Part shown: in pieces, positions 8,812 to 17,067 of the stretch
Layout: each line of letters opens with the position of its first letter
Numbering within the stretch: position 1 is the first letter of the stretch
Source: Martinezella lusitana
GTDB lineage: Bacteria > Pseudomonadota > Alphaproteobacteria > Rhizobiales > Rhizobiaceae
DNA: 59,942 bases
Reading direction: 5' to 3'
NCBI RefSeq assembly: GCF_010668395.1
Contig: NZ_WUEY01000030.1
Coordinates: forward strand, 1 to 59,942
Notes under the pieces: generated by a model
Databases searched by the model: none
What the model saw: the letters and a program-made list of their open reading frames with translations, nothing else
Told to the model about the DNA's origin: nothing
Program-made: the position numbers and the translations under genes

Positions 8812-10470
8812 ATGTCACAATTTCTCAACAGCAAGGAAAACGCCGTCACCGAAGCGATCGACGGTCTTCTCGCTGCATCCGGCGGCGCGCTCAGCCGTCT
8901 CGACGGTTATCCGCATATCCGCGTCGTCGTCCGTTCGGATTGGGACAAGAGCAAGGTTGCGATCGTCTCGGGAGGCGGCTCCGGGCACGAGCCCGCCCAT
9001 GTCGGGTTCGTCGGCAAGGGGATGCTGACGGCGGCGGTCTGTGGCGATGTATTCGCGTCTCCCAGCGTCGACGCGATCCTGGCCGGCATCCTAGCCGTGA
9101 CCGGACCGGCCGGTTGCCTCCTCATCGTCAAGAACTATACCGGCGATCGCCTGAACTTCGGTCTGGCGGCCGAGCGCGCCCGGGCTTACGGATTGAACGT
9201 CGATATGGTCATCGTCGACGACGACATTGCGCTGCCCGACCTGCCGCAGCCGCGCGGTGTGGCGGGAACGCTCTTCGTTCACAAAGTCGCGGGCGCCTTG
9301 GCCGAAGGCGGCGCAGATCTTGTGTCCGTTGCCGAAGCCGCGCGCCGCGTCATCGCCGCCACCAGCACGATCGGAATGTCGCTCGACACCTGCACCGTTC
9401 CGGGTTCTCCGAAGGAAAACCGCATTCCCGCAGGCCACGTCGAGATCGGCCTTGGCATTCACGGCGAGGCCGGGGTCGAGCAGATCGAGTATTCCGGTGC
9501 GAGAGCGGCAGTCGCCGCGATGGTCGCGCGCCTTGCCGCAACGATGGACGACCGGCCTCATGTCGTCCTTGTGAACAATCTCGGCGGCACCTCGATCCTC
9601 GAAATGTCGGTCATCGTTCATGAACTCGTCCAATCGGCGATCGCGGGCAAGATCTCGCACATTGTCGGACCGGCAGCGATGATGACATCCCTCGACATGA
9701 AGGGGTTCTCGATCTCGGTCTTTCCGGCCGACAAGACGGAGCTGGGGCTTTTGTCCAGACCGGTCGCGCTTCCGGCATGGCCGGGCGTGACGGCCATCAA
9801 ATCTGTTGCCGTCCTTTCCCTTCCGGACGGCCTGACGCCGATAGCCCCGCTGGCGTCCAGGCACGAACCGACCCGCCAGTTCCTGACGGATTGCTGCAAT
9901 CTTCTCATTGACGCGGAACGGGACCTGAACGCACTGGATGCGAAGTCCGGCGATGGCGATACCGGTTCGACGCTGGCCGGTGCCGCCCGCGCGCTTATCG
10001 AGGCGCTCGATCGGCTTCCCCTTTCGGATCACACGCAGCTTTTCCGCGCCATGGGGCAGGAGCTCAGCCAGACCATGGGCGGGTCGTCGGGCGTACTTCT
10101 CGCGATCTTCTTCGCCGCGGCCGGGGATGGCGCGTCGAGCGGGCTGACCATTCGCGAAGCGCTGAACGCGGGTCTTTTGCGGATGCAGGAAATCGGCGGA
10201 GCGCGTTTGGGGGATCGAACCATGGTGGACGCTCTGTCCCCCGCCCTCGACGCACTTGATGACGGATTGGCCCAGGCGGCAAAAGCAGCCCGGGCGGGCG
10301 CCGATTTGACCGCCACGCTCGTCCATGCCAAGGCGGGGCGCGCTGCCTACATCAATGCGAAGCAGCTGGAGGGTCATGTCGATCCCGGCGCGGAAGCCGT
10401 GGCTCGCCTTTTCGAGTATCTTGCCCTACGCGCGGATCCGGCCTCGAGCAATTCCAGGAAAAGTGTATAG
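8812..10470 (+). CDS. ATP-dependent dihydroxyacetone-type kinase, DhaK-DhaL fusion
   Basis: A 552-residue single-chain kinase. The N-terminal DhaK domain (about 1-335) has GGGSGHEP at 54-61 and the His that binds the substrate covalently as a hemiaminal, in GLGIHGE (His217). The C-terminal DhaL domain (about 355-545) has the Mg-ATP motif DAKSGDGDTGS at 376-386. The fused form uses ATP directly and needs no PTS phosphodonor. Dihydroxyacetone is the classic substrate, but family members also act on erythrulose and other short ketoses. As last gene of the importer operon it would phosphorylate the product of the transported compound in the cytoplasm; an oxidoreductase would still be needed if a polyol is imported. 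Confidence 0.93.
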   Translation: MSQFLNSKENAVTEAIDGLLAASGGALSRLDGYPHIRVVVRSDWDKSKVAIVSGGGSGHEPAHVGFVGKGMLTAAVCGDVFASPSVDAILAGILAVTGPAGCLLIVKNYTGDRLNFGLAAERARAYGLNVDMVIVDDDIALPDLPQPRGVAGTLFVHKVAGALAEGGADLVSVAEAARRVIAATSTIGMSLDTCTVPGSPKENRIPAGHVEIGLGIHGEAGVEQIEYSGARAAVAAMVARLAATMDDRPHVVLVNNLGGTSILEMSVIVHELVQSAIAGKISHIVGPAAMMTSLDMKGFSISVFPADKTELGLLSRPVALPAWPGVTAIKSVAVLSLPDGLTPIAPLASRHEPTRQFLTDCCNLLIDAERDLNALDAKSGDGDTGSTLAGAARALIEALDRLPLSDHTQLFRAMGQELSQTMGGSSGVLLAIFFAAAGDGASSGLTIREALNAGLLRMQEIGGARLGDRTMVDALSPALDALDDGLAQAAKAARAGADLTATLVHAKAGRAAYINAKQLEGHVDPGAEAVARLFEYLALRADPASSNSRKSV

Positions 10471-10985
10471 CGATTTTCCGTCCGGAACTGCGTAAAAACA
10501 AAGGGATAGAGCGCCTTCGCGATTCAAGAAAATCAGAGAGGTTCCATCCATCGTCAGGCATGCACGCGATTGGTGCACGCCTGACGACTTGATCTCGGCG
10601 ATGGACGTCAGGAATGACATGGGCCTGCCGCTCATCCTTGCACAGTGGAAGTTGCAATATTCAAGGAGCACATAGCAAACGTGGTGATCGCGGCGGCGGA
10701 TCTTCCGGTCGCGGATGCGGCTCATCCGCTTTTTTGGAGTGACGAATCTTGGATTGCGCGCCCAATATCCAAGTCGGATCTTCAACAACGCAAACTCGGT
10801 CTGAAGATCGGGATGCCTGCTCACCCCAGCATGGTCTCTTGTCCGCCTGTCGAGACGGAGGATTGCCACAACGACATCGCGTAACTGATGGTCAAAACCG
10901 CAGTAATCTTGACGCCGATCAATGAACGGGAGCCGCGATGTCTTAGGCTTGTGTCGTCCATTACCGGCACAGGAGCTTGCATTTC
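10471..10985. other. 515-bp intergenic region with one regulatory box
   Basis: It holds the FNR/FixK box described next. Frames on both strands at 10426-10869 lack ribosome sites and recognisable products, so no gene is called. Confidence 0.5.
10909..10922. promoter_or_regulatory. FNR/FixK box upstream of the Usp gene
   Basis: TTGACGCCGATCAA matches the consensus TTGAT-N4-ATCAA with one mismatch. Its centre is about 70 bp before the Usp start codon, so a class II promoter would start transcription near 10957 and leave a short leader containing the ribosome site. Confidence 0.75.
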
Positions 10986-11822
10986 ATGTCCTACAAAACG
11001 GTTTTAAGTGTCGTAGCCGCTCGGCACGACGATGACGATCTGCAGACGGCCATCTCGTTTTGCGAAGCGACGAATGCGCACCTCGTTCTGCTTGTCCTCG
11101 GCTTTGGCGCCATGCCTCCCTATAGCGGATATGGGGATACGTCCGCCAGCATCTGGGTAAGCGAGCGGGAACGCGAAACGGCCGAACTCACCGCGAGGGT
11201 CGCCGCCATCAAGGCAAAGCTCGCGGTCGCCGGCATATCCTCCGAGGTTGAGGAATTCTTCTGCGATTTTCCATGGTCCTCGGACCTTTTGGGGCAGCGC
11301 GCGCTCTATGCCGATGTCACGCTGATCGGCGGACGAATGGCATCCGATGAAAATCTGCGCGGATTCATCGTCGATGGAGCGCTGTTTCACTCCCCGACAC
11401 CGGCTCTGGTCGTCCCGCAGGGCAGTCCGCTCGCATGGCCGCCTCGAAAAATCCTGCTGGCCTGGGATTCCGGCGATGATGCCGGCCGCGTCGTTCGTCA
11501 GTCGATTGGCCTGCTGAACAGGGCCGAGCGGGTGCATGTAACCATGGTCGATCCGGTCGCCTCGCCGGGACGACAGGGAGAAGAGCCAGGTGCTGACATT
11601 GCCGCCTATCTCGCGCGGCATGGGGTCAATGTCGCGGTCGACGTCATCGCCGGCGGCAGACGTCCGATCGACGATGTCCTGCGCCAGCATGCGATTGATA
11701 TCGGTGCGGATCTTCTCGTCATGGGTTGCTATGGTCACTCCCGGTTGCGCGAGCGAATTCTGGGAGGCGTAACCCGCAGCATGCTCGAGCATGCGAACCT
11801 GCCCATCTTGATGGGACGCTAG
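10986..11822 (+). CDS. tandem universal stress protein (UspA family)
   Basis: A 278-residue cytoplasmic protein made of two Usp domains. The second keeps the ATP-binding motif G-2x-G-9x-G-S/T (MGCYGHSRLRERILGGVTRS) near the C-terminus; the first domain lacks a clear version and is probably structural. ATG 10986 has AGGAG 10 nt upstream. The FNR/FixK box in front and the FixK/hFixL genes a few kilobases away suggest induction at low oxygen, as known for Usp genes in other microaerobic regulons. The adjacent CBS-BON gene carries the same kind of box. Confidence 0.9.
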   Translation: MSYKTVLSVVAARHDDDDLQTAISFCEATNAHLVLLVLGFGAMPPYSGYGDTSASIWVSERERETAELTARVAAIKAKLAVAGISSEVEEFFCDFPWSSDLLGQRALYADVTLIGGRMASDENLRGFIVDGALFHSPTPALVVPQGSPLAWPPRKILLAWDSGDDAGRVVRQSIGLLNRAERVHVTMVDPVASPGRQGEEPGADIAAYLARHGVNVAVDVIAGGRRPIDDVLRQHAIDIGADLLVMGCYGHSRLRERILGGVTRSMLEHANLPILMGR

Positions 11823-12308
11823 GCATTCGGATTTCTACCATGCTTGTCTCCCGAGGCGGATTGGACCTCAAGCAGTCATGGAAGCTGGCTTGCGCGGCTC
11901 GCGAAACGCGACCTTTTGGTCTGCGCGAGCCGCCGCCAGCCTTGGCATCATTCGGGATCGGAGCAGACGTAGCGACCGTTTCCTGCTGAAATTTCGCTCG
12001 GAATATCTGCAACAGGCAGTGCGCAGGCCGCGCAGCGGCACTTGATTTCAGCGCGCGCCGGATTTTTTCGCTTTCAATGATGGGGATTGGCATCGAGATC
12101 GGCATGGCGCTGCTCGAGACAGCATCTCGCGGCTCGAACCGTGCGCTCGCCTGTCACGCAAGAATCCTGCCTCGCCCGATACGCAACAGCAATGTCGAGG
12201 AGAACACACGATATCGCTGTACCGCTGCCATAGCCGGTATCGGACGAGGCCCGGACAGGTGACGCCGTGGGGTTTCAGGCGCCACCATGTCGCTCGAAGC
12301 GGTTGCGT
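11823..12308. other. 486-bp gap between convergent Usp and CBS genes, nothing called
   Basis: The genes on either side point toward each other. Frames inside are short and have no recognisable product, and I found no clear terminator hairpin with a T-run. Confidence 0.45.
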
Positions 12309-12998
12309 TCAGATCATGCCGATGTAGGGATCGATATAGACGAGGTTATCGAAGACGGCGCGCACGCCAGGGACGTTTTCCGCGGCGACCTTCGCGGCCA
12401 GGCGCTCGCGCTCATCCAGGATGCTGCCGGAAAGTTCGGCAACGCCGTCGGTAACCTTCACCTGGACGGAGCCGCTTCTGCTCCAGCTTTGCGTTGCGAG
12501 TTCGTTTATGATTGCTGCCTCGATCTCCCGATCCTTGCCGCCGGCCGCCTGAGAGGGAAGCAGTTCGGCGAGCGCTTTCAGAAGATCGGATCGGGACACG
12601 ATACCCACCAGTCTGCCGCGCGCGACGACGGGAAGGCGTTTGACGTGATGCTTTTCCATCAGTCCCACCACCTCCTGCAAGGTCGTTGCAGAGGTTACGG
12701 AGACGACGGTGGAGCTCATGACCTCCCCGACGGTGCGGCCATGCGTCGAGACATATTCGTCCGCGAGTTTCCCAGGGCTTGTCAGGAACTCCAGCAGCCA
12801 GGAGCGTTTGCGTTCGGTCTTGAGTTCGGTCCGTCTGATCAGGTCGCCTTCGCTGACGATGCCGACGAGCCCGCCGTCCGCATCGACGACGGGAAGACCG
12901 CTGATGTGATTGTCGAGCATCGTCTTTGCCGCGTCCGCGACGGATGTTTCGGGACGGACGGCTATCGCGGGTGATGTCATGATCGCGTGAACAAGCAT
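12309..12998 (-). CDS. CBS-pair and BON domain protein
   Basis: A 229-residue protein. Two CBS domains occupy about residues 5-60 and 88-145 (HISGLPVVDADGGLVGIVSEGDLI and HVKRLPVVARGRLVGIVSRSDLL show the paired pattern), followed by a BON domain at about 165-229 (VQVKVTDGVAELSGSI). CBS pairs bind adenosine nucleotides and sense energy charge; BON domains often contact membranes or lipids. The start at 12998 has GAGGAG 10 nt upstream. An exact FNR/FixK box lies about 90 bp upstream, so expression is probably induced when oxygen is low. Confidence 0.9.
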   Translation of the reverse strand: MLVHAIMTSPAIAVRPETSVADAAKTMLDNHISGLPVVDADGGLVGIVSEGDLIRRTELKTERKRSWLLEFLTSPGKLADEYVSTHGRTVGEVMSSTVVSVTSATTLQEVVGLMEKHHVKRLPVVARGRLVGIVSRSDLLKALAELLPSQAAGGKDREIEAAIINELATQSWSRSGSVQVKVTDGVAELSGSILDERERLAAKVAAENVPGVRAVFDNLVYIDPYIGMI

Positions 12999-13367
12999 GT
13001 AGAGCGTACTCCTCTTGAGTAAATCCATGCCATGGGGATCAGCATGTTCGGCTCAGAATAGAGGGCACACGGCTTTTCACTTTGATCACGATCAACGAAA
13101 GGTGCGGTATCCTTTCGTTTGACGAACCCGCATGGGCCAATCCGCGTTTGTCTGTCCGGCCTGGTCTATCGCCGCCTCAGGTCGGGCGTCCTCGACCGGG
13201 CCGGCAAGAAGAAAATAAGGGATTGAAATGCCATCCATTCAGTGATGACGGGGATCTCGCCAAGCACGAGCCGACGAGGGATATCGGCGCTGGAAGAGAG
13301 GCGCTGTTCGGGCGTCGATTTCTCAATGGATGCAATCACGGCGCGCCCGGCAGCTGGTAAGGCCCGC
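12999..13367. other. 369-bp intergenic region, upstream of the CBS-BON gene
   Basis: It contains the FNR/FixK box at 13082-13095. No plus-strand gene with a ribosome site starts after the box, so it most likely serves only the CBS-BON gene. The right part is the 3' side of the response regulator gene and holds no clear feature. Confidence 0.5.
13082..13095. promoter_or_regulatory. perfect FNR/FixK box upstream of the CBS-BON gene
   Basis: TTGATCACGATCAA is an exact TTGAT-N4-ATCAA match. Class II spacing puts the start of transcription near 13047 on the minus strand, about 50 nt before the CBS-BON start codon. Confidence 0.88.
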
Positions 13368-14093
13368 TCAGTCGAGCTTTCCGGTGAAGACATAGCCGAC
13401 GCCGCGCACCGCCTTGATGAATTGCGGCTTCTTCGGATCCGTCTCGATCTTGCGGCGCAGCCTTACGATCTGGGCGTCGATCGTGCGGTCGAACGCTTCC
13501 AGGTCGCGTCCTCGGGTGAGATCCATCAGGACTTCGCGCGTCAGCACCCTTCCGGCGTTGCGCACGAGCGCCGTCAGCATCTCGAACTCTCCGGTCGTCA
13601 GTCCGACGTCCTGTCCCTGGGGATCGAGCACCTGACGCCGACTGATGTTCAGCCGCCACCCCTCGAAACGGATGATGTCCTCGGCGGCCGGTTCAGCACT
13701 CCGGGCGGGAGCCTGGCGGCGGCGCAGGATCGACTTGAGGCGGGCATGGACCTCGCGAAGGTGAAAAGGCTTGGCGATATAGTCGTCAGCGCCGATCTCC
13801 AGCCCGACGATGCGATCGACGACATCGTCGCGGCCGGTCAGCATCATGATCGGCACGTCCGACGTGGTGCGAATTTCGCGGGCAAGATCAAGCCCGTCCG
13901 CGCCGCCGGGCAGGACAAGATCGAGCAGAATGGCATCGAAGTTTTGCTGGCGCAGGCGGGCACGCATTTCGTTTCCGTCCGAAGCCGAAGCAACGGTGTA
14001 GCCTTCGTCCTCGAAATAGCGCGTCAACATCTGGCGGATGCGCGGGTCGTCGTCGACGACAAGCAGGTGCGCTTCGTGCTGGAGTGCCGCCAT
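13368..14093 (-). CDS. OmpR/PhoB-type response regulator, FxkR-like
   Basis: A 241-residue regulator: receiver domain at about 10-125 (LLVVDDD acidic pocket, phospho-Asp in DAILLDLVLPGG, Lys in AKPF) and winged-helix DNA-binding domain at about 140-240 (LTTGEFEMLTAL, DRTIDAQIVRLRRKIE, GVGYVF). ATG 14093 is preferred over an upstream TTG. It is divergent from a FixK-type gene that is followed by a hybrid FixL-type kinase, and a tandem GTTAC repeat lies in the shared promoter. In Rhizobium etli an OmpR-type regulator, FxkR, links hybrid FixL to fixK, and this gene has the same context, so I propose that role. Confidence 0.85.
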   Translation of the reverse strand: MAALQHEAHLLVVDDDPRIRQMLTRYFEDEGYTVASASDGNEMRARLRQQNFDAILLDLVLPGGADGLDLAREIRTTSDVPIMMLTGRDDVVDRIVGLEIGADDYIAKPFHLREVHARLKSILRRRQAPARSAEPAAEDIIRFEGWRLNISRRQVLDPQGQDVGLTTGEFEMLTALVRNAGRVLTREVLMDLTRGRDLEAFDRTIDAQIVRLRRKIETDPKKPQFIKAVRGVGYVFTGKLD

Positions 14094-14125
14094 CGTCGAT
14101 CCGGTCAATGTATCAAGCCGCCATT

Positions 14126-14141
14126 GTTACAGACTGTTACC
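14126..14141. promoter_or_regulatory. K-box-like direct repeat between fxkR-like and fixK-like genes
   Basis: GTTACA-GACT-GTTACC: two hexamers 10 bp apart, the tandem layout OmpR-family proteins bind. As I recall it, the K-box bound by FxkR in R. etli is GTTACA-N4-GTTACA, which this matches at 11 of 12 positions. It lies about 94 bp before the fixK-like start and 40 bp before the fxkR-like start. Confidence 0.75.
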
Positions 14142-14227
14142 AAACAGCACCGTCTTTAACACGCACGGCATCCTGGTGTCACCAGCAACGGGTCATCTGT
14201 CGTCATCGGCGACACAGAGGATCGGTC

Positions 14228-14977
14228 ATGCTGCAGGCGAACAATATTCATCATCTGAGGGAAGTCACCAGCGTAGCGCTCCTCGGCCCGGAGCCGAATT
14301 GTCTGCAGGCGCTTTTCAGAAAGCAGCCAGTCGAACATTTCGCCGCCGGCCAGACGCTGTTCTTCGAAGGCGACATCGCAAAACACCTCTTCGAAGTCGT
14401 CGAGGGCAGCCTGCGCATCTTCAAGATCATCTCGGACGGCCGTCGCGTCATCACCGGCTTTCTGCATGGCGGCGACATCGTCGGCGTCTCTCTGAAGAGC
14501 CACTATCTCTATAGCGCCGAAGCAATCGTCGATACCCGCATACGTCGCTTCTCGCGCAAGGCTTTCGAGGCCGAGGTTGCCAGCTGCCCGGAACTGCGGC
14601 CCGAGGTTTTTGCGCGCCTCTGCGACGAAATGGCCGCCGCTCAGGACCAGATGGTGCTTCTGTCGCGCAAGAGCGCCGAGGAGCGGGTCTGCACGTTTCT
14701 TCTGAAGCAGATGCCGTGCGAGCCCGGCGAGCGAGGATACAACGCCGTTGTCGATCTGCCGATGACAAGGCTCGACATCGCCGATTATCTCGGCCTCACG
14801 ATCGAGACCGTCTCGCGCACGATGACGAAGCTCGCGCAAAAGGGCATTGTCTGCCCGGCCGGCCGCCATGCCGTACGGATCATGAAATACGGGCTGCTTG
14901 TCCAGCTTTCCGGTGATGGCGAATATTTTGGCGACGAGCGCGGCCAGATCGCTTACGCTGGCGCCAATCGCCATTGA
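14228..14977 (+). CDS. fixK: FixK-type Crp/Fnr transcription activator
   Basis: A 249-residue Crp/Fnr regulator: cyclic-nucleotide-binding-like beta barrel at about 20-140, dimer helix, then a helix-turn-helix (DIADYLGLTIETVSRTMTKL, about 185-205). The recognition helix carries E-x-x-S-R, the FNR-type residues that read TTGA half sites, matching the TTGAT boxes found in this block. It lacks the N-terminal cysteine cluster of FNR/FnrN, so it does not sense oxygen itself, which is typical of FixK. The gene is divergent from the fxkR-like gene across the K-box and is directly followed by the hybrid sensor gene. Confidence 0.87.
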   Translation: MLQANNIHHLREVTSVALLGPEPNCLQALFRKQPVEHFAAGQTLFFEGDIAKHLFEVVEGSLRIFKIISDGRRVITGFLHGGDIVGVSLKSHYLYSAEAIVDTRIRRFSRKAFEAEVASCPELRPEVFARLCDEMAAAQDQMVLLSRKSAEERVCTFLLKQMPCEPGERGYNAVVDLPMTRLDIADYLGLTIETVSRTMTKLAQKGIVCPAGRHAVRIMKYGLLVQLSGDGEYFGDERGQIAYAGANRH

Positions 14978-14997
14978 TCCGGAATGAAGAAGACCTC

Positions 14998-16920
14998 ATG
15001 AGCAGCAAGAATGCCGTCGATATGTCAACCGAAAGCAAGCTGGATGACATCGTGCATCTGCTCGACGGGGTCAACCTCATCGTCCACGACTTCGACGGGG
15101 TGATCGTCCGCTGGACCGACGGCTGCGAGGCCCTTTATGGCTGGTCGCGCACGGAGGCTGTGGGAAAGGTGGTCCACGACCTTTTGTCGACGCAATTTCC
15201 GACGCCGCTCAAGGATATCCGGGAGGCGGTCCGGCGGGAAGGAGCGTGGGAAGGCGAGGTGGTGCACCGGGCCAAGGATGGACGCGCGCTTTTCGTCGCC
15301 ACGCGCTGGGCTCTCGTCAGCCCGGCTGCCGGCGGCACGACGTTGATCATACAGACGAACAACGATGTGAGCGATATGAAGAGAGCTCAAGACGATCTTG
15401 CGGAGCGGGAGGCGCATCTGCGCTCGATTCTCGACACCGTGCCCGAGTCGATGATCGTCATCGACGAGGTGGGCACGATCTCCTCTTTCAGCGCCGCGGC
15501 GGAAAAGCTGTTCGGTTATACGGCAGCGGAAGTTTGCGGAAAGAACGTGAAGATGCTCATGCCGCAGCCGGATCGCGATGCGCATGACGGCTATATCTCG
15601 CGTTATCTGACGACAGGCGAGCGGCGCATCATCGGTTACGGCCGTGTCGTGACCGGACGGCGCAAGGACGGGTCGGTATTCCCGATGGAGCTTTCCGTCG
15701 GCGAGGCGGTGACAAAGGGCAAGCGCATCTTTACCGGGTTCATCCGGGATCTGACCAGCCGGCACAAGATCGAGGAAGAGCTGCGTCAGGCGCAGAAGAT
15801 GGAAGCGATCGGGCAGCTCACCGGCGGGTTGGCGCATGATTTCAACAATCTGCTGACGGTGATCAGCGGCAATCTCGAAATGATCGAGGGCAAGCTGCAG
15901 GATGAAAGGCTCCGGCCGTTGCTGCGCGAGGCGCAGGATGCGGCGGAAGACGGCGCCAAGCTGACCGGACAATTGCTCGCCTTCGGCCGACGCCAGCCGC
16001 TCAATCCGAAACTCGCCGATATCGGTCAGCTCGTCTCGGGCTTTTCCGATCTCCTCCGGCGTACGCTCGGCGAGGCGATCGAGTTCCGCACCGTCGTTTC
16101 CGGAGCAGCGAACAGGGCGCTGGTCGATGCGTCCCAATTGCAGAACGCGCTCCTCAATCTCGTTCTCAATTCGCGCGATGCCATGCCGCGCGGCGGGAGG
16201 CTTTCGATCGAGATTTCGCGCGTCCAGCTCGACGTCGACTATGCGCAGATGTATCCGCAGGTCCGCACCGGCGATTTCGTGCTGATCGCGGTGACGGATA
16301 CGGGCCAGGGCATGTCGGCAGACATCAAGCAGCGCGCTTTCGAGCCCTTCTTCACGACCAAGAGCGTCGGTTCCGGTACGGGGCTTGGCCTGTCGATGGT
16401 CTATGGCTTTGCTAAGCAGTCGGGCGGTCACGTCCAGCTTTACAGCGAGATAGGACAGGGAACGAGCGTGCGCATCTTCCTGCCTGCGGTGCAGAGAGAG
16501 GATGCCGAGGCTGGCGACCGGCAGCCGGAGGAACGCGCCCAGCCCGGCATTCCCGGCGGTTCGGAAAAGATTCTCGTGGTCGAGGACGATCCGCGCGTGC
16601 GGCGTGTCGCCGTTTCGCGGCTGGTCGATGCCGGATACCAGGTCGTCGAGGCGGCCAACGGCAAGGACGCGCTTGACCGGCTGGATGAAAATCCCGATGT
16701 CGCGCTGCTGTTTACCGACATTGTCATGCCCGGCGGCATGACCGGCGACGAGCTTGCCAACACCGTCCGGGCGCTAAGGCCGGAGGTCAAGATCCTCTTC
16801 ACATCCGGCTATGCCGAACCCACGATCGCGGGCCGGGAACTTGCGCATTCGGGAAGCTGGTTGAAGAAGCCCTATACGGCGCGCGAACTGGCGGAGCGCC
16901 TGCGCGAACTTCTCGACTGA
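14998..16920 (+). CDS. hybrid FixL-like heme-PAS sensor histidine kinase
   Basis: A 640-residue protein from ATG 14998 (a TTG start overlapping the fixK-like stop is possible). Order: PAS-A (about 15-130), heme PAS-B (about 140-255), HisKA dimer domain with His280 in GGLAHDFNNLL, HATPase (about 320-495; GTGLGLSMVYGF), and a C-terminal receiver (about 520-640; phospho-Asp in FTDIVMPGG). In PAS-B, AHDGYISRY (His196) and IIGYGR (Arg216) match the heme ligand and FG-loop Arg of FixL, at the same 20-residue spacing as His200/Arg220 of Bradyrhizobium FixL. No membrane segment, so cytosolic. It would sense oxygen and pass phosphate to the FxkR-like regulator. Confidence 0.92.
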   Translation: MSSKNAVDMSTESKLDDIVHLLDGVNLIVHDFDGVIVRWTDGCEALYGWSRTEAVGKVVHDLLSTQFPTPLKDIREAVRREGAWEGEVVHRAKDGRALFVATRWALVSPAAGGTTLIIQTNNDVSDMKRAQDDLAEREAHLRSILDTVPESMIVIDEVGTISSFSAAAEKLFGYTAAEVCGKNVKMLMPQPDRDAHDGYISRYLTTGERRIIGYGRVVTGRRKDGSVFPMELSVGEAVTKGKRIFTGFIRDLTSRHKIEEELRQAQKMEAIGQLTGGLAHDFNNLLTVISGNLEMIEGKLQDERLRPLLREAQDAAEDGAKLTGQLLAFGRRQPLNPKLADIGQLVSGFSDLLRRTLGEAIEFRTVVSGAANRALVDASQLQNALLNLVLNSRDAMPRGGRLSIEISRVQLDVDYAQMYPQVRTGDFVLIAVTDTGQGMSADIKQRAFEPFFTTKSVGSGTGLGLSMVYGFAKQSGGHVQLYSEIGQGTSVRIFLPAVQREDAEAGDRQPEERAQPGIPGGSEKILVVEDDPRVRRVAVSRLVDAGYQVVEAANGKDALDRLDENPDVALLFTDIVMPGGMTGDELANTVRALRPEVKILFTSGYAEPTIAGRELAHSGSWLKKPYTARELAERLRELLD

Positions 16921-17067
16921 CGCATTTGCTGCCGCATCACCCGCGACTTCGCGCCTTTGGTGAACGGAGGGATGAAGCGGTTTCCGGCTCCGGAGGCATC
17001 CGCCGGCGCGAAGGCCGACAGCCCTCATCGGCTGCATGGCGCAGACAGCTGCCGGCTTTCGAGGGTG

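Noticed and set aside
10645..10884. 79-codon plus-strand frame before the FNR/FixK box
   Set aside because: No ribosome site and a product without recognisable features; it ends in the promoter region of the Usp gene.
14103..14117. possible FNR/FixK box near the fixK-like gene (ends in ATCAA)
   Set aside because: The left half reads GGTCA instead of TTGAT, so it is not a credible box.
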